Under the pieces are notes generated by a model. That model did no database searches. It was not told the origin of the DNA and saw only the letters and a program-made list of their open reading frames with translations. Shown here in pieces: positions 1-6,308 of a stretch of 8,191 bases of DNA; the stretch's first letter is position 1; each line of letters starts with the position of its first letter. The stretch lies in the NCBI GenBank assembly GCA_030622265.1, contig JAUXGG010000053.1, positions 1 to 8,191 of the forward strand, in the 5' to 3' direction. Position numbers and translations under genes: made by a program. The DNA is from Candidatus Eiseniibacteriota bacterium. Its GTDB lineage: Bacteria; Arandabacterota; Arandabacteria; Arandabacterales; Arandabacteraceae.

Positions 1-328
1 AAAACTCGTCCTGGGTCATGTTGAAAGCATTGATCTGGATACCCAGGAAGTCACCTTCCACAAAACCGAGAATTCCCGACTGGAATCCGACCGATTCGCC
101 GCTACCACATGTGTTCACCAGGCCGACGTCGATCCCCTTAACAAAGACATTCCGGCCGTAGAGGAGATTGAGCCTCACACCCTTGATGCCCATGCTCTCA
201 TTGAACACCTGAGCTGGATTGAAGAGAGCTATCTGGATTGGTTTGGTCTCGGTGGTGCTGAGATCCTCCGCATGGGCGCAAGAGAACACCACGAACAGCA
301 AAAAAGCACCAAGTATCGCTTGCCTCAT
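1..328 (-). CDS. Exported LA_2272-type surface repeat protein, partial (3' end beyond window)
   Basis: The first 109 codons are visible and the gene runs off the left edge. It starts at ATG 328-326 behind a clear GGAGG with a 7-nt spacer. The product opens with a signal peptide: Arg2, hydrophobic core at residues 4-16, and an AHA-ED cleavage site after residue 20. Cys17 makes a poor lipobox (Phe at -2), so signal peptidase I is likelier than lipoprotein processing. The mature part has IQIALFNPAQV at about 31-41, VRLNLLYGRN at 51-60, then Gly/Asn-rich units GIDVGLVN (65-72), GFQSGILGF (81-89) and GIQINAFN (96-103). This G-x-Q/D-x-G-hydrophobic-N pattern is typical of the LA_2272 family of surface repeat proteins, which are predicted beta-rich and of unknown function. 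It lies 54 nt after the aminotransferase with no visible terminator or strong promoter between them, so read-through is plausible. The family call rests on pattern recognition only. Confidence 0.72.
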   Translation of the reverse strand, partial: MRQAILGAFLLFVVFSCAHAEDLSTTETKPIQIALFNPAQVFNESMGIKGVRLNLLYGRNVFVKGIDVGLVNTCGSGESVGFQSGILGFVEGDFLGIQINAFNMTQDEF

Positions 329-382
329 CAGGGTCCCTCCAATCATTCAGGTTGGCTTCGCTGACAACAACGCCGCTTGATG

Positions 383-1693
383 CTACAGGTCCGCCAGAGT
401 TTTATCAAGGGCTGATGCTATCGCATCCATGCCTTCCTTGTCTATGACAATGGGCGGCGCTATGCGGAGATTGGTCTTGTGGGTCTCCTTGGCATAGACG
501 CCGTTCCTTAGCATCCCCATGCTGAGCTCGTGGCCCTCGAATTTGGGGAAGACCTCAACTCCAACCAGCATCCCCTCACCTCTGACCTCCTTGACCTTCT
601 CGGGATGCTTCGCGGCAACATCAGCCAGTATTCCCCGGAGGTACTTGCCTGACTCTGCGGCCAGCTGGGTCATGTTCCTTCGCTTTAGCTCCGCAATGGT
701 GAGCATACCTACATAGGCGGCGAGCGGGAAACCACCGAACGTGCTCCCTTCGGTGTGCGGCGTGAAGAGCTCCATTATTTCTTTCTTCCCGCAGAGGCAG
801 CTTATGGGAAGGAACCCGGCGCTCATGGCCTTGCCGATGGTAATAAGATCCGGGGTATCGAGACCGTAGAACTGCCAGGCGAAGTTGGCGCCGAGTCTCC
901 CGTAACCGGTCTGGATCTCATCCAGAACCATCAGGGCATTGTTGGCCTTAAGAATCTCCTGCACTCGCTTAAGATAGCCATCATCGGGAACAAAGATGCC
1001 TGCCTCCGCCTGGATGGGCTCCAAGATAAAGGCCGCCACCCTCCCGTCGTACTCCTTTATTTTGGCTTCCAGCGCGGGGATGTCATTGAAGGGTATATGG
1101 TCTATCCCGGGAAGCAGCGGGCCGATGTCACACCCTTCGAGGTCACTGGTCATGAGGGTCGTGGAACCAAAACCCCGACCGTGGAAGCAATTCTTGGCGG
1201 CGAGGATGATGGGGTCGCAGATGCCCTTTCCATCCTTACCCCCATGCTTACGGGCCCACTTCCTTATGACCTTTATGGCCGCCTCATTGGCTTCGGTTCC
1301 GCTGTTCTTGGGCAGGAACATGTCCATCTCGGTGTATTCCTGAAGAGCAACCAGCCAGGGCCCGAGGTACTCGTGGGAGATAGACCGGGGGATTGTGGCC
1401 ATTCTGCCGATAAACTCCTGCACGCCTTCAACCATGACTTTATCATTGTGGCCAAATGGGACCGCGGAATAGCAAGCGAGGGCGTCCACGACCTCGGTCT
1501 CTTTCTCCTCACCACTGCCGGTTTCCATCCTGACCTTGAGCGTCCAGGGCTTGGACCCGGCCCCCAGGACCAGAACACCATCCAGCGGTTCATAGATATG
1601 CGCACCTAAATCATTAAGCGCCTTGTTGTGATCCTTGATAGTCCACTCTCTTATGGGCTTCCCACCCACTCTAACGTCGTTCAGGGTTGTCAT
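383..1693 (-). CDS. Class III PLP aminotransferase, ornithine aminotransferase-like
   Basis: A complete 436-residue fold-type I, class III aminotransferase. Visible PLP-site elements are NSGTEANEAAIK (130-141; Gly132-Thr133 at the phosphate), the ring-stacking Phe170-His171, VLDEIQTGYGRLG (256-268; Asp258 to the pyridine N), Schiff-base Lys288 in TIGKAMSAG, and GSTFGG (316-321). Features recalling ornithine aminotransferase are CYSAVPFGH (Tyr75, like human Tyr85), EPIQAEAG (225-232; Glu230 in the place of the gating Glu235) and Arg410 in NLRIAPP (like Arg413). The expected reaction is transfer of the ornithine delta-amino group to 2-oxoglutarate, giving glutamate semialdehyde. Acetylornithine, GABA or lysine aminotransferase remain possible, since class III substrate specificity is hard to read from motifs. 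The ATG start at 1693 has AGGAG 9 nt upstream. It follows tRNA-Gln by 73 nt, in which I see no convincing promoter or terminator, so it may share the tRNA promoter. Confidence 0.88.
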   Translation of the reverse strand: MTTLNDVRVGGKPIREWTIKDHNKALNDLGAHIYEPLDGVLVLGAGSKPWTLKVRMETGSGEEKETEVVDALACYSAVPFGHNDKVMVEGVQEFIGRMATIPRSISHEYLGPWLVALQEYTEMDMFLPKNSGTEANEAAIKVIRKWARKHGGKDGKGICDPIILAAKNCFHGRGFGSTTLMTSDLEGCDIGPLLPGIDHIPFNDIPALEAKIKEYDGRVAAFILEPIQAEAGIFVPDDGYLKRVQEILKANNALMVLDEIQTGYGRLGANFAWQFYGLDTPDLITIGKAMSAGFLPISCLCGKKEIMELFTPHTEGSTFGGFPLAAYVGMLTIAELKRRNMTQLAAESGKYLRGILADVAAKHPEKVKEVRGEGMLVGVEVFPKFEGHELSMGMLRNGVYAKETHKTNLRIAPPIVIDKEGMDAIASALDKTLADL

Positions 1694-1766
1694 GTCGCAC
1701 TGCTCCTAAGAAGTAGAACCGGTCTGCACAGGGTTCCGATACATATGTCCACAAGTCAGATGATAC

Positions 1767-1840
1767 TGGCTGGGGCGGGAGGATTTGAACCCCCACAGGC
1801 AGATCCAGAGTCTGCTGTCCTACCATTAGACGACGCCCCA
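1767..1840 (-). tRNA. tRNA-Gln (anticodon CUG)
   Basis: A 74-nt cloverleaf on the minus strand with an encoded CCA end. The acceptor stem TGGGGCG (1840-1834) pairs fully with CGCCCCA (1777-1771), followed by discriminator G at 1770 and CCA at 1769-1767. The D arm is GTC/GAC. The anticodon stem GCAGA/TCTGC encloses the 7-nt loop CTCTGGA, so the anticodon is CUG and reads CAG. The T arm is GGGGG-TTCAAAT-CCTCC with one G-T pair. The U1-A72 pair is a hallmark of bacterial tRNA-Gln and is also the feature GatB checks in the GatCAB transamidation route. A strong promoter lies about 25 nt upstream. gltX ends 137 nt upstream on the same strand and the aminotransferase follows downstream. Confidence 0.97.
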
Positions 1841-1865
1841 ACCCAGGGTGTTGTAGGACTGTCCT

Positions 1866-1894
1866 AATATACGATTCGGCTCCCGAGCTGTCAA
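1866..1894 (-). promoter_or_regulatory. Sigma70-type promoter of tRNA-Gln
   Basis: On the minus strand, a perfect -35 TTGACA (1894-1889) and a -10 TATATT (1871-1866) are separated by exactly 17 nt. A start site near 1859 would leave a leader of about 18 nt before the mature tRNA 5' end at 1840. This is the best promoter match in the window. It sits just downstream of the palindrome that ends the gltX unit, so tRNA-Gln and probably the aminotransferase form a separate transcription unit. Confidence 0.82.
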
Positions 1895-1915
1895 TGTTTA
1901 TGGGGGTTAGGAAAA

Positions 1916-1962
1916 AGGGGACAGACACCTATTTCGCAAGTCGAAATAGGTGTCTGTCCCCT
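1916..1962. repeat. GGGGACAG-type palindrome 1 (REP-like; probable gltX terminator)
   Basis: A perfect 21-bp inverted repeat: arms 1916-1936 and 1942-1962 with a 5-nt loop (CAAGT). The outer part is GGGGACAG/CTGTCCCC and the inner part ACACCTATTTCG. Read on the minus strand it starts 14 nt after the gltX stop codon and is followed by TTTTTCC, so it has the form of a Rho-independent terminator. The stem is much longer than a terminator needs, and its outer eight bases plus A/T tract recur in the palindrome at 6632-6685, which suggests a dispersed REP-like element. No transposase gene is in the window. Confidence 0.85.
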
Positions 1963-1976
1963 ATTTTCCGCTTTTA

Positions 1977-3443
1977 CTACGAGAACTCTTTTCTTGCTCT
2001 CCGGAGGCGCGCGAGGACTTTGTCCTTGCCCAGGAGCACCATCACCTCAAAGAGGCCGGGGCTCTGGCGGGTCCCGGTAAGCGCCACCCTGACGGGCTGG
2101 AAGAGGTCGCGGGCCTTCATTCCCATCTCAGAGACCAGACCCCTCATCACGGGTTCGATGGTTGCTTGCTCAAACTCCTCAAGCGCAGACAGACGCTCTT
2201 CAAGGATCTTAAACGCAGGTCCCACATAGTGCTGCTTGAGGAACTTCTCGGCTGCCTCGGGATCATAGTCCACGTCTTCTGTGAAGAAGAAGCCGACATG
2301 TTCCGGGATCTGGTTGGCGACTTTCACTCTCTCCCCCACCACCTCAACGAGCTGCCGGATAAACTGCATCATCTCGTCATCGAGCGGTGAAGTAATAAGT
2401 CCGGCGGCTTCAAGATGGGGCAGCACGAGCGTGACCTTATCATCAAGCGACCGGTGTTTCATGTACTCGGCATTCATCCACTGGAGCTTCGCATAGTCGA
2501 AGACCGCCCCGGTGGAGCTCACGCGCTCAAGCGAGAACTTCTGAACAAGATCATCGCGGCTGAAAAGCTCTGTCTTGTCATCATAAGCCCAGCCTAAGAG
2601 GGCAAGATAGTTGACCATGGCCTCCGGCAGGTAGCAGTCGGTCTTAAACTGCCCCACCGAGGTAGCCCCGTGGCGTTTGCTCAGCCGGGTCTTGTCCTCA
2701 CCCAGGATGAGCGGCACATGGGCATAGCGGGGCGGCTCGATACCCAGCTCGTGGTAGAGCCTTATCTGCTTGGGCGTATTGGAAAGATGATCCTCTCCTC
2801 TTATTACATGGCTTATCTTCATCAGGGCATCATCGACGGTGACGGCGAAGTTGTAGGTTGGATACCCATCGGACTTGATAATCACGAAATCATCTAACTG
2901 GGTATTATTGAAGGTGACATCGCCGCGTACGATATCATGCACCACGGTCTCGCCCTCTTGCGGCATCTTGAATCTTATGACGTGGGGCTGACCCTCGGCT
3001 ATGCGGTGGCCTACCTCATCGGGAAGCAGCAGTTTGCACCTGCCGTCATACTTGGGATCCTTGCCCTGCTTCTTCTGTTCCTCCCTCATCCCGGTGAGCA
3101 TCTCGGAGGAGCAGAAGCAGTAGTAGGCTTTTCCTTCTTGAAGTAGCCTCTGGGCCCATTCACGGTAGAGGTCTCTTCGCTCGCTCTGGGCATAAGGCCC
3201 ATAGTCACCGCCCACGATGGGACCCTCATCCCAGTCAAGGCCGAGCCACTTCATGGCATCGATGATGGCCTGGTATGACTCTTCGGTGGAGCGTTCCAGG
3301 TCGGTGTCTTCTATGCGCAGAATGAATTTGCCGCCCTGGTTCCGGGCAAAGAGCCAGTTAAAGAGAGCTGTTCTCGCGCCGCCCACGTGTAAGAACCCGG
3401 TCGGGCTGGGTGCGAATCTTACTCTTACCTCACCGTCTGCCAT
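1977..3443 (-). CDS. gltX: Glutamyl-tRNA synthetase
   Basis: Class I aminoacyl-tRNA synthetase that attaches glutamate to tRNA-Glu in the cytoplasm; in lineages without GlnRS it also charges tRNA-Gln. I take ATG at 3443 as start (488 aa) because GGAAGG lies 8 nt upstream. The in-frame GTG at 3452 would have its Shine-Dalgarno directly abutting it. Numbering from that ATG: FAPSPTGFLHVGG (10-22) holds the HIGH-type motif, TRLSKRHG (252-259) is the KMSKS loop, and IRGEDHLSNTPKQ (214-226) is family-typical. The insertion CFC (109-111) with YDGRC (132-136) matches the E. coli zinc-site spacing, but the fourth-ligand position is Leu138 instead of His. The C-terminal part (about 300-488) is the helical anticodon-binding region. 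It begins 5 nt after the rnr stop, so the two are very likely co-transcribed and coupled. A large palindrome follows the stop codon. Confidence 0.97.
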   Translation of the reverse strand: MADGEVRVRFAPSPTGFLHVGGARTALFNWLFARNQGGKFILRIEDTDLERSTEESYQAIIDAMKWLGLDWDEGPIVGGDYGPYAQSERRDLYREWAQRLLQEGKAYYCFCSSEMLTGMREEQKKQGKDPKYDGRCKLLLPDEVGHRIAEGQPHVIRFKMPQEGETVVHDIVRGDVTFNNTQLDDFVIIKSDGYPTYNFAVTVDDALMKISHVIRGEDHLSNTPKQIRLYHELGIEPPRYAHVPLILGEDKTRLSKRHGATSVGQFKTDCYLPEAMVNYLALLGWAYDDKTELFSRDDLVQKFSLERVSSTGAVFDYAKLQWMNAEYMKHRSLDDKVTLVLPHLEAAGLITSPLDDEMMQFIRQLVEVVGERVKVANQIPEHVGFFFTEDVDYDPEAAEKFLKQHYVGPAFKILEERLSALEEFEQATIEPVMRGLVSEMGMKARDLFQPVRVALTGTRQSPGLFEVMVLLGKDKVLARLRRARKEFS

Positions 3444-3448
3444 GTTGC

Positions 3449-5800
3449 TCACCTTCCAGTCTTTCGAGGTCTCCTGGGCCTACTGCGCTTTACGGTCTTC
3501 TTTGGCTTGCTTTTCAGGCTTCTGGTGACGCCTCCCCTCCGCCTGCCGCCGGAGCTGGTCTTCCTGTCAGCGGCCTGCGCCTTCTTGGCCTTGTCTTTCT
3601 TGGCCGACTCCTGGGACTCCCAGTGGTGCTTGCTCTTCCTCGCCTTGCTCCCACGCTCGGGCTTCTCCGAGGACCTCATGGTCCGACCCTCGACCTCGAG
3701 GATCTCGAAGTCGACTTCCCGGCGCTCCCTGTCGACCTTAGCCACCCGGACGCGCACCTTGTCTCCCACCCGGTAGTGCCCCGAACCCCGGGCGCCAACG
3801 AGCATTGTACCAGTTCGGTCCAGCGTATAGTAGTCATCTCCTAACCTGGACACATGGACAAGACCTTCGACCAGGGTCTCGTCCAACATCACGAAGAAAC
3901 CGAAGCTCTTCGCTCCTGAGATGACACCCCAGTACTCCTCCCCTATCTTGCCTTCCATGTACTCGGCGATCCTGGCCTTGATGGATGTCCGTTCGGCATT
4001 GTCGCTTTCCATCTCACGGATGGATGCGATCTCCGCCGCTTTTCTTACGAAATTGGATATGGCCTGCCTGTCCCTCGGGGCTACCTTGCGAAGCCCGAAG
4101 CGTTTCAGGAGCCTGTGTACCACCAGATCGGGGTAGCGCCTGATGGGCGAGGTGAAATGGGTGTAGCATTTGCTGGCGAGCCCGAAATGGCCCACGTTTC
4201 TCTCAGAATAGATGGCCTTCTTGAGGCTTCTTAGGAGGAACATGGTAACCACGTACTCCTCCGGGCGCCCCTTTACCTTATCAAGCAGTGACTGAAGCGT
4301 ATGGGGCGAGGTGCCCTTGGTCCACCTGAAGCGGTGGCCCAGGCTCGCGGCGAAGACGGCCAGGTCATTCATGTCATCGGTGGCGGGGACTTCGTGGACA
4401 CGGTAAATGAAGCTCCTCCCGAGATAGGACATATGCTCGGCGATGGTTTCATTGGCCAGAATCATGAGCTCTTCGATCAGGTTGTGGGCCTCAAGTCTCG
4501 CGGCCGGCCTGACCCCGATCGCGTTACCCGCATCATCAAGCACGATGTCGACTTCCGGGGTCTCGAGCTCGATCGAGCCACGCCGGTTGCGCCTGGCCTT
4601 GAGGGTCTCTCTCAGGCCATTGGCCAGCTTTAGAGCTTCGGCTATGGCTTTGGTCTCCTTGCGTGCGCGCCAGCCGGCGCCCTTTTCAATCAGGTGCTGG
4701 GCCTCGGCATAGGTGAGCCTGGCCTTGCTCTTGATCACACTTTCCTTGATCTCATAGGAGCTCACTTCCCCGTGCCGGTCCACGTCCATAAAGAGGGTCA
4801 TGGCCAGCCTGGGGACATCGGGCATAAGGGAGGCCATGTCGCTGGATAGCCTGTGCGGCAACATGGGTATCACCCTGTCCACCAGATAGACGCTGCTGCC
4901 GCGGGCCATGGCCTCCTTATCCAGCAGCGACCCCCGGGCCACATAATGGCTCACATCCGCGATGTGAACACCTACCCTGAGATTCCCTCTGGATTGCTTC
5001 TCTACCGATACGGCATCATCGAAGTCCTTGGCATCCTCAGGATCGATGGTGAAGGTAAGAAGTGAAGTGAGATCCTCACGGCGCTTTATCTCGGCCTCGG
5101 GTATGGTACCCGGAATGGCCTCGGCCTCATCGTCCACGCCCCGGGGGAAACTCAGAGGGAGATTGAATTCTTTTACTATGCGGACAAAATCCTCGGCCGG
5201 ACTGGAGCTTCCCCCCAGGACCGCGGTCACTCTTCCCCTTGTGTGCTCGGAGCTTTCGCCCCATCTTCCGACCTTGACCAGAACATGGTCGCCGGGCCGG
5301 GCTTCCGATCGCCCTTCCAGGGAGATGTTCTTGTGGAGATGGTCATGGTCCACATGGGCTTTCCTTCCGCCTCTGCCGGGAGCGATGCGCCCGAGGATTT
5401 CGGCGGGGGCCTGCTCCAGGACCCGGACCACCTGGGCCTCCTTGTCCCCCGATTCGCCTCTCACAGAGCGGGCTATGACCAGGTCGCCGTGATGAGCGGG
5501 TTTAAGGTTGTCGCCTGCGATTCTTAAGTCAGCGGATCCATCCGAGGGAGTAAACACGGCCACCTGCCGGCCATAGCCAAAGACACGTCCTTTAAGAAAA
5601 CCGGCGTGCCCCGGCAACTGATAGCGCCTTCGCCGGCCGCATACAACGGCACCGTCTCTTTCAAGCTCATCAAGCAGCGATCTCAGCGTCTTGAATTCTC
5701 TGGAGCGAAGTCCAAGCCGGTGGGCGATATCCTGGATCTTAAGGCCTTTGGAGCCGGCCTCGTTCAGTGCGGAAAGTACATCTTCTCGACTGATTTCCAC
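3449..5800 (-). CDS. rnr: Ribonuclease R
   Basis: A 783-residue 3'-to-5' exoribonuclease of the RNB family that degrades structured RNA processively to nucleoside monophosphates. Domains in order: N-terminal winged helix (about 1-62), two cold-shock/OB domains (about 66-130 and 134-200), the RNB catalytic domain (about 240-570), an S1 domain (about 620-703), and a Lys/Arg-rich tail (about 706-783). TIDPEDAKDFDDAVS carries the four metal-binding aspartates Asp253, 259, 261 and 262, equivalent to E. coli Asp272, 278, 280 and 281. SPIRRYPDLVVHR (551-563) supplies the conserved arginines near the active site. The length is close to E. coli RNase R (about 813), and the winged helix and basic tail separate it from RNase II. 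The start is GTG at 5800, immediately after an in-frame TAG, so no longer start is possible. Its Shine-Dalgarno is weak and it lies 9 nt after the small basic ORF, which suggests translational coupling. Confidence 0.96.
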   Translation of the reverse strand: MEISREDVLSALNEAGSKGLKIQDIAHRLGLRSREFKTLRSLLDELERDGAVVCGRRRRYQLPGHAGFLKGRVFGYGRQVAVFTPSDGSADLRIAGDNLKPAHHGDLVIARSVRGESGDKEAQVVRVLEQAPAEILGRIAPGRGGRKAHVDHDHLHKNISLEGRSEARPGDHVLVKVGRWGESSEHTRGRVTAVLGGSSSPAEDFVRIVKEFNLPLSFPRGVDDEAEAIPGTIPEAEIKRREDLTSLLTFTIDPEDAKDFDDAVSVEKQSRGNLRVGVHIADVSHYVARGSLLDKEAMARGSSVYLVDRVIPMLPHRLSSDMASLMPDVPRLAMTLFMDVDRHGEVSSYEIKESVIKSKARLTYAEAQHLIEKGAGWRARKETKAIAEALKLANGLRETLKARRNRRGSIELETPEVDIVLDDAGNAIGVRPAARLEAHNLIEELMILANETIAEHMSYLGRSFIYRVHEVPATDDMNDLAVFAASLGHRFRWTKGTSPHTLQSLLDKVKGRPEEYVVTMFLLRSLKKAIYSERNVGHFGLASKCYTHFTSPIRRYPDLVVHRLLKRFGLRKVAPRDRQAISNFVRKAAEIASIREMESDNAERTSIKARIAEYMEGKIGEEYWGVISGAKSFGFFVMLDETLVEGLVHVSRLGDDYYTLDRTGTMLVGARGSGHYRVGDKVRVRVAKVDRERREVDFEILEVEGRTMRSSEKPERGSKARKSKHHWESQESAKKDKAKKAQAADRKTSSGGRRRGGVTRSLKSKPKKTVKRSRPRRPRKTGR

Positions 5801-5809
5801 CTACGCAGA

Positions 5810-5905
5810 TTATCTCTTCTTCTTCTTGTGTCTGTCTCTTCTGAGCCGTTTCTTACGCTTGTGCGTTTTGATCTTGCTCTTCTTCTTTTTCTTACCACAA
5901 GGCAA
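5810..5905 (-). CDS. Very small basic protein, AURKAIP1/COX24-like (31 aa)
   Basis: A 31-codon ORF made mostly of Lys and Arg, ending at TAA 5812-5810. It begins MPCGKKKKK, continues with KIKTHKRKKRLRRDRHKK (residues 11-28) and ends KKR. The KxxTHKRKKRLRxxRHKK pattern resembles the short bacterial proteins of the COX24/AURKAIP1 domain family, whose mitochondrial members are ribosome-associated; a role at the bacterial ribosome is inference. Two starts are possible: TTG at 5905 has GGGGGTGA ending 5 nt upstream, close to the ideal anti-16S match, while GTG at 5914 (34 aa) has no usable Shine-Dalgarno. I prefer TTG, which also gives the MPxGKK opening I associate with these proteins. A promoter-like sequence lies about 50 nt upstream and rnr starts 9 nt after the stop codon. 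Confidence 0.7.
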   Translation of the reverse strand: MPCGKKKKKSKIKTHKRKKRLRRDRHKKKKR

Positions 5906-5954
5906 GCGGTTCACCCCCGATCCGGTGTTCTCTTATCTTTAGACTGTTGGTCTG

Positions 5955-5983
5955 TATATACTAGAAAGGCTACTTGGAATCAA
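5955..5983 (-). promoter_or_regulatory. Candidate promoter for small ORF-rnr-gltX
   Basis: On the minus strand, TTGATT (5983-5978) and TATATA (5960-5955) are separated by exactly 17 nt; each hexamer matches consensus at 4 of 6 positions. The -35 and part of the spacer lie inside the last codons of the HU gene (stop at 5972-5970). A start site near 5948 would leave about 43 nt before the TTG start of the small ORF. No terminator is visible between the HU gene and the small ORF, so read-through from upstream is also likely. Confidence 0.5.
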
Positions 5984-6248
5984 CGAGTTTGACTAATTCC
6001 CTGGAGGCTTTGAAGTAGGGCACCATCTTCTCGGGTACATCCACTTTCTCGCCTGTCCTGGGATTCCTCGCGATCCGGGCCTTTCTGGTCTTTACTTTGA
6101 AGCTGCCGAAGCCCCTGATCTCGATGTGCTCCTTGTCTGATAGAGCCTTCGATATCGTCTCCAGAAGGAGATCAACCACAACCCCAACGTCTCGCTTCGT
6201 AAGACCAGTTGCACCAGCGACTTTCTCAACCAAATCGGCCTTGGTCAT
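5970..6248 (-). CDS. HU/IHF-family nucleoid DNA-binding protein
   Basis: A complete 92-residue histone-like protein, the usual length for HU/IHF. The N-terminal helical dimerisation part (about 1-40, starting MTKADLVEKVAGATGLTKRD) is followed by HIEIRGFGSFKV (41-52), the DNA-binding arm ARIARNPRTGEKV (57-69) with the intercalating Pro63, and the closing VPYFKASRELVKLV (76-89). It binds and bends double-stranded DNA as a dimer. Motifs do not separate HU from an IHF subunit, so no symbol is given. The ATG at 6248 has AAGGGGG 5 nt upstream. It lies 21 nt after the zinc-ribbon gene, with two interleaved inverted repeats in the junction, and both probably use the promoter near 6528-6557. Confidence 0.95.
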   Translation of the reverse strand: MTKADLVEKVAGATGLTKRDVGVVVDLLLETISKALSDKEHIEIRGFGSFKVKTRKARIARNPRTGEKVDVPEKMVPYFKASRELVKLVDSK

Positions 6249-6260
6249 CTCTGCCCCCTT

Positions 6261-6308
6261 TCCGAGAGCCTAACCACATGTGCTGCAGCTCTCGGAGCTA
6301 CATGTGGT
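6261..6308 (-). promoter_or_regulatory. Two interleaved 9-bp inverted repeats before the HU gene ribosome site
   Basis: Two perfect 9-bp inverted repeats cross each other. ACCACATGT (6308-6300, minus strand) pairs with ACATGTGGT (6281-6273), and TCCGAGAGC (6296-6288) pairs with GCTCTCGGA (6269-6261). The order is B, A, B', A', and A' directly abuts the Shine-Dalgarno of the HU gene (6260-6254). The three bases between B' and A' are the TAG stop of the upstream gene. With loops this short, both stems probably cannot form together as a full pseudoknot, so two alternative RNA folds are likelier. Because most of the element is coding, ribosomes reaching the stop would disrupt it. A regulatory role is inferred. 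Confidence 0.45.

Noticed and set aside
329..382. Possible terminator or promoter between the aminotransferase and the exported protein gene
   Set aside because: The 54 nt contain no stable hairpin with a T-run and no -35/-10 pair with acceptable spacing.
755..1609. Long plus-strand ORF (284 codons) with other plus-strand ORFs opposite the aminotransferase
   Set aside because: It lies entirely antisense to a gene with full class III aminotransferase motifs, has no recognisable domain or convincing ribosome site, and is the expected antisense shadow in GC-rich coding DNA.
1694..1766. GAACC/GGTTC mini-hairpin between tRNA-Gln and the aminotransferase as a terminator
   Set aside because: Only 5 bp with an 11-nt loop and no T-run after it on the minus strand.
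1894..2390. Plus-strand ORFs running through palindrome 1 into the gltX antisense strand
   Set aside because: They read through the inverted repeat and opposite the gltX anticodon-binding domain; their residues show no family features.
3444..3452. GTG at 3452 as gltX start with a 4-nt GTGA overlap on the rnr stop
   Set aside because: Coupling by overlap is possible, but GGAAGG would directly touch this GTG, while ATG 3443 has the same GGAAGG at an ideal 8-nt spacing and all family motifs lie downstream of it.
5940..5953. AGAC/GTCT repeat after the HU gene as a terminator
   Set aside because: Only 4 bp and no T-tract; it would also lie at the predicted start site of the rnr promoter.
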